A DNA stretch of 64,000 nt, from positions 1 to 64,000 of the forward strand of contig JAGPYM010000069.1 of assembly GCA_020736575.1 (NCBI GenBank), written 5' to 3'. The translations under genes and the position numbers were made by a program. The notes beneath the pieces are model-generated. The model had not been told where the DNA came from. It ran no database searches and was given only the letters and a program-made list of their open reading frames with translations. Source of the DNA: Thelonectria olida (taxonomy: Eukaryota; Ascomycota; Sordariomycetes; Hypocreales; Nectriaceae). This document shows, piece by piece, positions 54,583-64,000 of this stretch (within the stretch, counting starts at the first letter, position 1; the number at the start of each line of letters is the position of its first letter).

Positions 54583-55701
54583 ATGCCATACACTCCTCCA
54601 TTGAAACCATCTCCATGCTCCCGGCCATCTGAGACAGTCCATTTGGATGTACCATGGTCTTTGCAAACGAAATCCCGACAATTTGAGAACCAATCCACCA
54701 AGAATCTCCCCCCGGCGCCAAGGGAATCTCGGACCTATGAATCATCCGTGACGCCGTCCCCTTCAGATATCGTGACAGATCTGAGAGAATCCTGTAATGT
54801 CCCTCACAAATCCGATGATGCAATCCTTACCGAATCCGAAGATGAAACAGAGGACTGGCAACAAAGCAAACAGCGGGTAATTCGCAAAATGTCTGGCGAG
54901 TTGGTCCGGCCCATACTACGCCCGCCATCTCGTCGGCGCCTTGCGAGCATGCCAACCAGTCCCACCGCCACAAAGTCAGTTCACTTCCATAGCCACTTGG
55001 AAGAGACTCTCAATTTTTTTCGACTAGATTGCTCCCTTTCTATTAGCGCTGGGTCACGATCCGGTCTAGTCGATAAGAGCAGCAGGGAACGTCCCATATC
55101 CCGACAAGATGCAGCGGCTCAGTGGGAGATGGTTACACCCAACTTCCTGCGACAGAGCGGATCGCGCGAGTCCCAATTTGTGTATATCAAGAAGTTGAGA
55201 TTATTGGACGACCAAAATTCCATGCAAGGCGTGGTGACTGTCCGGAATGTGGCATTTCAAAAGTCGGTTACCTGTCGCTTCACGTTTGACAATTGGAAGA
55301 CGACCTCGGATGTCCCCGCATCATACAGCGATGGAAACGCCTCAGGAGAAGCACCTTCGGGGTGCGACATTTTCGTCTTCACCATTGAGCTCTCCGACAT
55401 CGTCAACCTCGAATCCAAAATTGCCCACTTGTGCGTCCGCTACACGGTCAATGGCCAAATGTATTGGGACAACAACTCTGGCCGCAACTTTCAGGTCTGC
55501 TTCTTCAAGAAGACTTTGCCGGGGGATGACAATGCCCTGGCTCAGGGTGTTCCATTGCCGTCACGTAATGGAATCTCCAATAATGCCACGATGGTGAAGC
55601 CCACGTCTAGTCCCTTTCGTGGGTTGGACCTCACAAAATGTTACAGCATCAGCGCATCACTTAATGGCAACGGTCCGAGCTGCCAAACGCAAAGCTTCTA
55701 G
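54583..55701 (+). CDS. CBM21 protein, PP1 glycogen-targeting regulatory subunit (Gac1/Pig-like)
   Basis: A single-exon frame of 372 residues from the ATG at 54583 (MPYTPPLKPSP, the common family start). A Ser/Pro-rich N-terminus with an acidic patch (ESEDETEDW) leads to an RVxF-type PP1-docking motif (KSVHFHSHLEETLNFF, ~143-158). A CBM21 domain follows (~190-305): VYIKKLRLLDD, VVTVRNVAFQKSVTCRFTFDNWKTT, CVRYTVNGQMYWDNNSGRNF. Such proteins bring type 1 phosphatase to glycogen and activate glycogen synthase. The Val-His-Phe in the docking motif is a change from the usual Val-Arg-Phe. The frame ends soon after the CBM21, and other frames continue a Ser-rich tail, so the C-terminus may be shortened by a frameshift near 55620-55700. 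Confidence 0.8.
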   Translation: MPYTPPLKPSPCSRPSETVHLDVPWSLQTKSRQFENQSTKNLPPAPRESRTYESSVTPSPSDIVTDLRESCNVPHKSDDAILTESEDETEDWQQSKQRVIRKMSGELVRPILRPPSRRRLASMPTSPTATKSVHFHSHLEETLNFFRLDCSLSISAGSRSGLVDKSSRERPISRQDAAAQWEMVTPNFLRQSGSRESQFVYIKKLRLLDDQNSMQGVVTVRNVAFQKSVTCRFTFDNWKTTSDVPASYSDGNASGEAPSGCDIFVFTIELSDIVNLESKIAHLCVRYTVNGQMYWDNNSGRNFQVCFFKKTLPGDDNALAQGVPLPSRNGISNNATMVKPTSSPFRGLDLTKCYSISASLNGNGPSCQTQSF

Positions 55702-57157
55702 AAACGATAGCGCGGGGTCTATGAACCCTACGGTTGGCAGTCTCAAGCTATCGTCTCGTTCATTTTCGCAAAAGTCGACAAAGTCTGGCATCAGTGCAGG
55801 CTACTCCAAGGCGAAGTTCACCATCTCAATGCGCAAGTGACTCTGACAGCACACACCTTCCTTGGCGACATCGACATGTCCGACAACTTAAACGCAATAC
55901 CCTTTCGTCCGTATGGTTTTGTTGAATGATGAATCGACGGTTTCACTTTCGCCACTGGCTGTATTTCTGATTAGTGTTCTGCTGCCACTGGCCGTAGATG
56001 AAAAATAAATGAAGAGGATAGATCTTGGGTCGAATGGATTCGATATAACAGAACAGAGGTAGTGTAGGGTATTAGCGATGTGGGCTGAGCTTGCAGCGAA
56101 ATGGCGCAGAATTGGGGTGTAGGAAAATGGCCTGATTTGCCACACACTTCACTCAAAATTCATTTCTTGTGGTTTGTAAATAAAGGGAGCTCTAAAAGAT
56201 TATCCATGTATCTCAGCTTGGCCCAGTTTCTAAAGCTGATGGATGGTCTTCCATGCCTGTAGAATGTTTAGTGCATTTGGCTAGTAGCTCCTGGAAGTCC
56301 GCACAGATATTGGTGCATGGGTGAGGGGGAGCGGAAGTTTCAGTGGAACCAATATGGAGGAGTCACCTGCGGAGAAGGCCTGGAGGGAACGGACGCTATC
56401 TTGAGGCCCAAGCTCATCTCTCAATTGCCGAACAGCGCCCCTGATGCTTAGCGGGTCCGCCATTTGCACGGTGATGACATCGAGGCTCTTAAGTTCGAGC
56501 AGCATGCTCTGACCCAAAGTTTCGTGGGGCACGGCTAAAGGGCATTGGCCCGTCCAATGATTTTGCAGGCACCTGCCACCAAGGCCTCACCTGAGCTCGA
56601 GACTGCGATTCTGAAGTGACAGCTAGTATGACAACTTCCATTCCACTCTTTAGACTTTTAAATCCGCTCGGCCGGACCTCGTGTGATAGCTCGGCCGGCA
56701 AGTGTGGTTCGATAATGAAATAAATCATCTGGCATGGGTCGATAGCGACGGCAGTTGCCGGGTTACAGGAAGAGGTTCTAGACCTCAATTATAGAGCTTT
56801 CCGCGGTAATGCATTTTAGACGGCTGCTTCAGAACGGTCGAGAGCAAAGCGCCTTCCCAGCTCCAACGTTACAAGACCGGTTGCTTAGGTTGATCGATCG
56901 CAAGCTTTCGGGAAATGTGGTGACCGCAAATGGCCGTAGCGTGATGACGGGGGAAGTGTCCACCTCGATTTTTGTCGGCACTTTTAATCCATACAACCTA
57001 CACATTGCTAGCTAGTCAATTAGTTATTACTGATTTTAGAGTATTTAATATGGAATATCAAGGTGAGAAGAATTGAAACTCCAATTTTTATTTTATTGTA
57101 AAAAAAAAAAAAAATTCCCCGCCGAGACCACGCACATACATTCACCAAAAGACCAGC
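55702..57157. other. Stretch without a supported gene
   Basis: About 1.45 kb. Minus-strand frames near 56281-56788 have a protein-like composition but no recognised domain and no clear exon model. A 15-base poly(A) run lies near 57100. Confidence 0.4.
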
Positions 57158-57373
57158 ATGTGCTTCGCCAACCTGGGCATGCTCATCTGTCAGGCATGCG
57201 GCCGGCGCGTGGGCGAACAGCCCGTGGGGACGACACCGTGCTGGGCCATGTGCGGCAAGTTCGTGTCGAAGGTGACAGGCGACGTGGTTCAAAGCGAGTG
57301 TGGTGTTTGTCACGATGCGAGGGAGGAGAGAGCCGATCTGGCGCGGAGGCTAACCCGGGCGTCTAGGAAGTAG
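57158..57373 (+). CDS. Small Cys-rich protein
   Basis: A 71-codon frame has four Cys-pair-like positions: CFANLGMLICQACG, PCWAMCGKF and ECGVCHD, and a basic C-terminus (RRLTRASRK). The spacing suggests a small zinc-binding or ribbon fold. GC-rich codon use contrasts with the AT-rich flanks. No family is recognised; it may be one exon of a larger gene. Confidence 0.4.
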   Translation: MCFANLGMLICQACGRRVGEQPVGTTPCWAMCGKFVSKVTGDVVQSECGVCHDAREERADLARRLTRASRK

Positions 57374-60300
57374 AGAGAGAGGGAGGGGCCCGGGCGGTGA
57401 TTGTGACGCTAACGATGATCATCATCGTGGGGTGGGGTTTTCCTGGGGACGAAGGGCAGGGAAGACAGAAGAGACGAAGATAGATGGTGACAAGTTGGTG
57501 AGTTGTCTGTCCTCTTGGAGTTGGTCATGACTGACGACGTCTATATCGCACAGACATCTGGTTTCCATCCATTATTGCTTGAGAAACGGCCGTGCTCCTC
57601 ATAAACCTGGCATCTCGTTCGTGGACTCGGCCCCAAAGACTGTTATAATAGGTCCACGGTCGGGCCATTGACTGGCTGGGAGGCTGGCGAGGCTGCCTGG
57701 AGTTCCGAGAAGCATGGCGGCTGCTCGGCTTTGTTGCCAAGGGCAGTTCAATATCACGGGGTCATAGTATGGTCGACTTTTGCTCTTCAAGCAGCAAGAG
57801 CGGTTTCGGTTTATTCATTTGGTCCACCAACCCTCCTGTAAGCTGGATGATTATCGGAGACGTTCTTGCGATTGGGGTACGAAGATAGAGAGTTTCACGA
57901 AGCACGCCCTCGCTTGCAGCTGGCTCAACCGGTTCAGGGCTCGGTGATATGCCTGATGCTGTCATTCTCCCAGGGATGTCAGGCCGGCTTTGCATACGAC
58001 AGCACCCTGAGTCGTGGGGATGTCGTCATCGACAGGCTTGGGGATGGCAATGTGGCTGTGTGAGAAGGCATGGACATGCTGCTAGCACTACCTCGATGTA
58101 TCAAGTAGTATTGCCATGTCCGAATCCATTCCGCATACGGCAAATGTCACTCTTTAGATCTCTATGCTGCCTGGCCGGCATGGCTATGTAATTGAGCTGA
58201 GACAGCCTCCTTCTAGGTTCCCAATATTATGTTTGTGTGATAAGCTATCTTTATATAAACTGCCCTGCTTGACTTGGGGAGTTTTGTTCACGGGCTCAAC
58301 TCGCCCCAGTAGAATATAAATTCACATTTCCTCCCCTGTAACGGTCAACGGCAATATATTGACAATTGGCGCTGCCACTGCTAACGAGTATTCTAAGCTA
58401 ACAAGAGAAGAGAAAGAGGGAGGAAAAGGAGAGATGTGGAACGTGTCTCTATATGGCCGAGTGGGTGCCGAGGCCAGTTCGGGCCCAGCCCGTTACATCC
58501 CCATATAATTCTCCGTCCAATTGCCCCAATCTTTTGAGTTTTAGATCTATAAATAATGTCCTCTCCTATTTTAGGTGATAGCCCCTCTATATATAAGCGT
58601 CCTAGGAGGGAGTAAAAGAATTTGAAATACATGCCCCTCGAAAAATATAATGCTAGCCTTCCGACGAACACTCCTACAGATCAAAATATAGTCGTTCCTA
58701 GTAATGGAGAAAGGGTGCTAATACTGAGAGGCAGGCAAGGGAGGGTGTTTGAGATTTTGATATTTCCAGATTTGTCTGAGGCGTGCGAGAGACTACGGTT
58801 CAACTCCACGTCATCTAGTATCCCCAACATCTGAAAGCGGAGCCGATAGCGAGAATGCGGAACATCGAGCCGCAATATTCTGAGCATTCATCAAGAATAC
58901 ATCTCTCAGCAATTGAACTCGAGAATTGTACGACAGATTCAGCAGAGCGTTGCCGTTCCCCATTTGGGATTAAATTGTGTCGATCCGGGACACGAATAGA
59001 ACAGTGAGTCTTCGACTTTTAAGTTTGAGCGATCTGAGGCTTGACAAGACCATGGCCTCAGCTCAAGCCTGCTAAGGACGGTGTGCGAGATGGTGATCTA
59101 GAGATCGACAATCGATGATATCCGCAGATGCGGGCAGGCTTGTCTCTGGTGCCAATTCCCCGTCAAAGACCAGCCGTTGGTGGATTAAGGCATTAGTTAT
59201 TGAGCGGTGTCGTTCTGTCTCAGCCATGCAGACCGATGCCGGGCTTCCGATCCTATCCGCGGCCATCTTAGCAGAGCTTCGGAATGCCAGCGACAAGGAC
59301 CACTCCGTGGAGGAGAAGCTCAATGCCCGCTTCTTGTCTCTATTATATAGAGGGTGGGAAAGTGATAGTCCGAAATTCGGTGGCGAGTAACCCCCAACTA
59401 TCGATCTGGTAGTAAGGTGGTGGTGAGATTCATTCCCGCCTGCTACAAAGAGGGTATCTGTTTCAACCCATAATCAAAAGAAATTCTGATCGACCCACTC
59501 GTAGAGGTGACCTAGGGGAACCAGTTTGTGCAATCAGCAGGGCCGCCTCGAGCCATATCGGGGCTAGTCAAATATGGGATAAGTTAGGCAAAGGTTGGAT
59601 GACCACTGCTGGCAGAAGTAAGTCGGCAAGAATCATACATTAGAGGTGAGCACAACCCATGGAGTTAAACTCTACAACGAATAGCCTGCGAGCCCGGAGA
59701 AGAGGACAATCTCGCGGCACGCAAAGCGCTGCATTAGGCACGGAGAGTAGTATACCGCAATGCGAACAATTGCATCTGTCTGAAACATTATCCCCGGTGG
59801 CATCCTAGAGAACCCCAATTGGTTTGGCGGAAGAGGGAAAGGACCCGGCTGTGACGCCGTGTCTCGGCTCCTTGTTCTGCGACGGAGAGGAAACTCCTTG
59901 TTGATCATAAGAGTTGGAGGTGCTGAGACGGCATCTCTCACTACTTCAAAAAGAGGAGACACGTATGAGTACAGAACCTCGTGTCCCGCCCGCATCCGGA
60001 ATTCACCGAACGGAAAACGGCAGTGTAGTCTCGGGTTTGGATATCACTCTTGGCACTCTCGGCCCGCGAGTGAGACATCATCCAACCATGTCTCTCAGTC
60101 TTTAAGTCGTCTCATTCGAATTTGATGAGGGCGTGTTGCACGAAGAAAAGACGCTTGCTTGGCGTGTCTGTAGTTAAGAGTCGGTTCCAAATATACATGC
60201 CTGAGTCAGTCCATGTGACGGCAACTAGAAGCCTATATTGGTGAAATGCATTCTGACACGGGTGTCACCGAACCTTTTTTGGGTTATAGTTGGCAATTAT

Positions 60301-60376
60301 TAACTTCACAGAAGATGACTCCATAGGTTAATTGACCTAGCCCTTGCAGGCATCTATTCATAAACTTATTCGGAAT
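57374..60376. other. Long gene-poor stretch
   Basis: About 3 kb without a supported gene. Short frames at 58622-58834 and 59115-59390 look mildly protein-like but show no domain or exon structure. Confidence 0.45.
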
Positions 60377-60440
60377 GGCAATTGATAGGGGGGCATGACG
60401 AATTGATACGCGGGCATGACCCTTAGGGGGCATGACTTTT
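60377..60440 (+). repeat. MULE terminal inverted repeat (left)
   Basis: Begins GGCAATTGATAGG and contains GGGCATGAC three times (60391, 60412, 60428). Nearly identical to the reverse complement of 63730-63793. Confidence 0.9.
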
Positions 60441-60628
60441 TGTAACACCTGATTGGGCTAAATTTCGTAGGCCCATAAATACCTTTTAGCAAAGGCGGTG
60501 AAGCCGGCTCTCTTAACAAGCCCAGATCTCAGTGCAGAAGCAACCGGGTCAAGCCGGCCCTCTAGAACAGGTCGCATTCGGCCGTCAAAACAAAGTATTA
60601 TTTTCGATATAAAATAAGGCCAATTCTA

Positions 60629-63600
60629 TTAAGAGCAGCTATCTATGTCTCCTCTTACTACTATGGAAGGAAGAATCTCCTCGTCGCTATTAAGCAGCTC
60701 CCATTGACTCCTTCGTCTCCGAATGCTGGGTTGCGTCTTCCGTCCGCTGGCACGTACTCCTGTATTTCTCCCCGCTCCAATAATAGCCGACTGGTTGCGT
60801 GTCTGGCGCTGATTTGAGGTACCGGCCTGGCTACTCGCCTGTTGGCTCGCCTCGAGTTCCTTTCTAGCTAGAATCGACTTGTTTAGACGACCCGGTGGTC
60901 GACCTCGCCTACGCCCTGATTGGCCCTGGCTGGCTGGTTGATTATTCGGCCGACTGCTTGCTCCGATGGCTAGCCTTGCTGGAACAGCCTGTGTGGTGTT
61001 TTTGGGCCTGCCACGGAGAGCAGTGGCAATCTTGGGGTCAAGAATCCGTCGGTATGGATCTTGAGAAGATGGCTCTCGTAGTCGCCACCGTGGATGGACC
61101 TCCCACTTAGTGAAGGGCGTGGCAGACCCTAACTTCGAATAGACCTTGTGGCAACAAGGTATACCCAGCTCGACCGAGACCGAGCAGTCGGCGTTGCAGT
61201 CCCCGAGTGGCTCCGGAAACGGATTCTTACCAGTCGGCATCGCTTTGCGAGCTAAGCGATATTGCTTGTTGATCAGCCTAAGGCCCTTCGATGATATTGC
61301 TGTCCGGAGTTCGCCTAGATACTCCGAGCTAGACCCTATATACTCGCGGGCGGTGAGTACCTCGTCCGCTGCGCAGGCATCGTTGAAGTCCCGCTCTTGG
61401 TCCTTCACCATGTCCTGCATAGCTTCGACAAGCCGATACAGATGGCTCATACCGTTTAGAAGGTAGCTCTTGATGTTGTTGTTGCTTGCTTCTGTGCCAG
61501 AGGTGACGCGGATGCCAAAGTTGCGATACTTGCGGATGAAACAGCGTGCCCACTGGGCCCTTACAGGCATGTAGGTTCCATGGAGATACCGCAGGATAGC
61601 CCGCTGGTCATCAAATTCCCTACAGAGGTTTCTCCACGCCTTCTCGTGAGCGTCCTCAGTCTCGGCAAACAAGACGAGCTTCCACATCATGAGAACCCCT
61701 CGATAGCTATGAGGGATGTCCTCAGGTGTCGGCGCGTGGACTAACTGTCGGTCTTTGGGGCTAAGCTCAGCCCGTGTCTGTGGAGTAGACTCCTCCCCGT
61801 CGCTGCTGTCGGGACTACTGCTACTACTGCGGCCCTTGACCCACTTTTGCTTTGATTTGAGCAGGACGTTCGAATTGACGTGGTGGATACAGAGCTGCTG
61901 CTGTACATCAGGGAACTGATCGTTCAGGGCGGCCTTCATCTGAACGTCAAAGTCGGTAACGATGACGTCCGGTTGGCGAATGGAGTGCTGCTCTGCGAGT
62001 TGTCGAATACTCTCAGAGAGGAATTGGAACCCCTCCCGTCTCTCGTTGTCGATCAGACCGAAAGCCGCGTTGAAGACAGAACCAAGGCAAGTCTGTCCTG
62101 TTGCCTGGAATAACGGAAGCTTGAAGCGGTTGGTGTTGTATGTGTTGTCGAAGCTGATGACCTCGGGAAACCGCTTCCACATCTGGAGACAGTAGGGAAA
62201 GGTCCAGACAAGACCAACGAGGCGGCTTGGCTCATCATCCGCCCACTTAACGACATAGGGAATGTCTATCTCATCAAATAGCTTGATCAGTGCTGCAGTA
62301 GGAGTGTGGCCATTCAACTTGTCTCGATTGATGAGAGCCCGGGCGTTATAGATGTCCCTCTGCGTGAAGGTTGATTCGGGGTGTTGCTCTTGGACCACAG
62401 CCCGTACGTCACGGGCCCGGATACCGACCCGACGGCTTGTCGACTCAATGGTTGCCCTGATGGGTGTAGTGAGCCGTCTATGGGAAGGGTGCGCAGACGG
62501 TCTAATACTACGCCCATGGTTGTGTTGACTGTGTTCCGGGTTTGGGTGTTGTCGTAGGAGCCACTTGCCCTCTTCTAGAGCCTCGGCTATCACCATCCAC
62601 TTGCATCCGCACTTCTGAGACCTCCGTTGCCGAAGACCTGTACCTCTACTAGGCCGTGGTTCTCCGTATCGGTCACATTGGAAAGAGTATCTCATCCTCC
62701 GACCGTTATAGGAGTAGGCGTTCCGTCGGACAATACCAAAGCCACTCTCTTTCGCAAAGGTGTTTACTAAGTCGAATAGAGCTTCGGCTGACGGCGCTGG
62801 GTCGCCTGGGATCGGTGGGTTTGGGATCGGGTCTGGGGCGGGGGACGAGGAAATCCGAAGAGGAGAAGATCTGGTCTCTTGAGGGGATGGTGCTTGGGTG
62901 GACGGCTCTCGAGGTGGTGAGTATGGAGGGGGGGATTCGAAAGCATCTGAACTGAGCGGCGAGTAGTCCCATCTCTCACGCCATTGGCGGACTCGTTCGT
63001 ATGACCGGGCGAGCTCGAGGGTAAGCCTCCGATCCGTCCCAATCACTTCTCGTACTAGCTTCAGGGCAGATTGAAACTCGGCCCTTGTGGGTGACGATTG
63101 CTCTTGTGCTGATTGAGGTGGAGAGGAGGAAGGTAGTGGGTCGGTTTCTGGGCCTGGTATAGGGATTCTGACTCGCTGCCGCCGTCTTCCTTGGGTTAGG
63201 AAGTCATTCGAAAGGTGTATCTCGTGATCGAAACGGAGCTCCCATGGTGGCTCATGAAGCCCTTGCGATCCATGGGGCCGTGGAGTGGTTGAAAAGGTCT
63301 GTGGATAAGATGCGAAGAGATTTCCGAGTGTATCTTCGTCGCCGACTCCGTAGTATTGGCCGATACTTGTTCCAATGCTGCTCGCTGAGCGAGGTCTATT
63401 CGCGAGTAACGGCGGGCTGAACCTGGATTGTCGGCTCTGCCGCTGTCGTTTTCGGGCGCGTAATTGATCGCTAGGACTAGGACTGCGAGTTCGGCATCTC
63501 GGATTGCTCTCTGAGCTGGAAGGAGACTCGGATTGGGACGTGACGAAGGTCCTAATCATCGAGGGTTGAGACTCAGGAGTGGATAGCTTCCTGATGGAGA

Positions 63601-63631
63601 GAAAACTTGATCGCGTCGCGTCGGTTACCAA
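60629..63631 (-). CDS. MULE transposase with SWIM finger and AT-hook
   Basis: An unbroken frame of 1,000 residues. The first ~280 residues are Ser/Pro/Arg-rich. A FAR1/WRKY-GCM1-like Cys/His zinc segment follows (YSFQCDRYGEPR, KCGCKWMVIAEA, H...HNH, ~310-370). The MULE DDE domain (~430-640) has the first Asp in VISFDNTYNTNRFKLPLFQ and the second in DVIVTDFDVQMKAALNDQFP, with a CIHHV motif after it. A SWIM zinc finger (CNADCSVSVELGIPCCHKV) follows at ~825-845. The C-terminus has an AT-hook (RRRGRPPGR). No stop or frameshift is seen, so the enzyme could be functional. Confidence 0.9.
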   Translation of the reverse strand: MVTDATRSSFLSIRKLSTPESQPSMIRTFVTSQSESPSSSESNPRCRTRSPSPSDQLRARKRQRQSRQSRFSPPLLANRPRSASSIGTSIGQYYGVGDEDTLGNLFASYPQTFSTTPRPHGSQGLHEPPWELRFDHEIHLSNDFLTQGRRRQRVRIPIPGPETDPLPSSSPPQSAQEQSSPTRAEFQSALKLVREVIGTDRRLTLELARSYERVRQWRERWDYSPLSSDAFESPPPYSPPREPSTQAPSPQETRSSPLRISSSPAPDPIPNPPIPGDPAPSAEALFDLVNTFAKESGFGIVRRNAYSYNGRRMRYSFQCDRYGEPRPSRGTGLRQRRSQKCGCKWMVIAEALEEGKWLLRQHPNPEHSQHNHGRSIRPSAHPSHRRLTTPIRATIESTSRRVGIRARDVRAVVQEQHPESTFTQRDIYNARALINRDKLNGHTPTAALIKLFDEIDIPYVVKWADDEPSRLVGLVWTFPYCLQMWKRFPEVISFDNTYNTNRFKLPLFQATGQTCLGSVFNAAFGLIDNERREGFQFLSESIRQLAEQHSIRQPDVIVTDFDVQMKAALNDQFPDVQQQLCIHHVNSNVLLKSKQKWVKGRSSSSSPDSSDGEESTPQTRAELSPKDRQLVHAPTPEDIPHSYRGVLMMWKLVLFAETEDAHEKAWRNLCREFDDQRAILRYLHGTYMPVRAQWARCFIRKYRNFGIRVTSGTEASNNNIKSYLLNGMSHLYRLVEAMQDMVKDQERDFNDACAADEVLTAREYIGSSSEYLGELRTAISSKGLRLINKQYRLARKAMPTGKNPFPEPLGDCNADCSVSVELGIPCCHKVYSKLGSATPFTKWEVHPRWRLREPSSQDPYRRILDPKIATALRGRPKNTTQAVPARLAIGASSRPNNQPASQGQSGRRRGRPPGRLNKSILARKELEASQQASSQAGTSNQRQTRNQSAIIGAGRNTGVRASGRKTQPSIRRRRSQWELLNSDEEILPSIVVRGDIDSCS

Positions 63632-63729
63632 GGTAAGATTAAGGGAGAGCTAAGCTCGAGGTACTTAGGAAGCTCTGGCAGAATTCTGCCGACACTAACA
63701 AAAACAGAATTGACGAATCAGAGGCCCTA

Positions 63730-63793
63730 AAAGTCATGCCCCCCTAAGGGTCATGCCCGCGTATCAATTCGTCATGCCCCCCTATCAATTGCC
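63730..63793 (-). repeat. MULE terminal inverted repeat (right)
   Basis: Reverse complement of the left repeat with one extra G in a G-run; it too contains three GGGCATGAC copies. Confidence 0.9.
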
Positions 63794-64000
63794 CAACGAA
63801 AAGGCTCCACACTTCTCCTACAAGGCGCCTAAGCTTCCTGACAGCCACAGCGCGAAGCCTTCTGGCTCTCATAGTTACCTAAAATTGGCTCGACTCGTCC
63901 CTCAAGATGGAAGGATCCAACTTCCTTTCGACTTTCACTGGCAGAACCAGAAAGATCGTTTTGAAGCTTCATTTGCACACGATGATTCCGGTCAACAAAC

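Larger units (their letters stand above)
60377..63793 (-). mobile_element. Mutator-like (MULE) DNA transposon, apparently complete
   Basis: About 3.4 kb bounded by long terminal inverted repeats (60377-60440 and 63730-63793) that differ by one G in a G-run. It has one long transposase gene read leftward. I see no matching 8-10 bp target duplication directly outside these ends, so the flanks have changed or the ends are slightly misplaced. Confidence 0.85.

Noticed and set aside
55888..56788. Several minus-strand frames that look like exons
   Set aside because: No recognised domain and no frame-keeping splice junctions could be found.

Overview
The window is nuclear DNA of a filamentous ascomycete. 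The evidence is 48-92 nt spliceosomal introns with GTATGT/GTAAGN donors and CTAAC/CTGAC branch sites, fungal-specific families (DUF6536, DUF7580, NACHT/NB-ARC STAND proteins, fungal bZIP and bHLH factors) and a fungal transposon set (Helitron, Ty1/copia, Tc1/mariner, Mutator-like, Tad-like LINE). Gene style resembles Eurotiales (Aspergillus/Penicillium), but this is only an impression. It reads as an accessory, repeat-rich region: few intact host genes, many gene remnants and five classes of transposable element.

Layout. 1-3.8 kb: part of a Helitron, with the N-terminal half of a Rep/helicase running off the left edge and a divergent gene for a possible OB-fold/RPA-like protein. 4.4-6.7 kb: an intact three-exon DUF6536 membrane protein. 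7.8-15 kb: remnants (FAD oxidoreductase, BTB, GPI-tail fragment), a conserved secreted protein with a damaged start and a small Cys-rich secreted protein. 15.3-25.5 kb: the most interesting block. A NACHT-protein fragment is followed by a 1,380-residue NLR-like STAND protein (minus strand), a head-to-head DUF7580-subtilisin protease gene and a 278-residue gasdermin-like protein. 27.4-34.6 kb: a bZIP gene whose start codon sits at the insertion point of a complete Ty1/copia element with identical 134-bp LTRs. 34.6-45 kb: largely gene-poor, with a Tc1/mariner copy and NLR (NB-ARC/TPR) pseudogene pieces. 45-58 kb: small genes, a bZIP zipper remnant, a bHLH factor, a 3'-truncated LINE and a CBM21 PP1-regulatory subunit. 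60.4-63.8 kb: a Mutator-like element with an intact 1,000-codon transposase and long terminal inverted repeats.

How the central genes may work together. In Podospora anserina the gasdermin HET-Q1 is activated by proteolytic removal of its C-terminus by the subtilisin-like protease HET-Q2, giving heterokaryon-incompatibility cell death. Here a gasdermin-like gene lies directly downstream of a subtilisin gene carrying an N-terminal DUF7580 domain, and that gene shares a 292-bp intergenic promoter with an NLR-like protein that combines two NTPase domains with FG-GAP/VCBS repeats. I infer a sensor-protease-pore module of fungal programmed cell death or allorecognition. The best available model of the protease gene has one in-frame TGA, so this copy could be an inactive allele. 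NLR debris on both sides is consistent with birth-and-death evolution of such genes here. I saw no convincing tRNA, rRNA or CRISPR.
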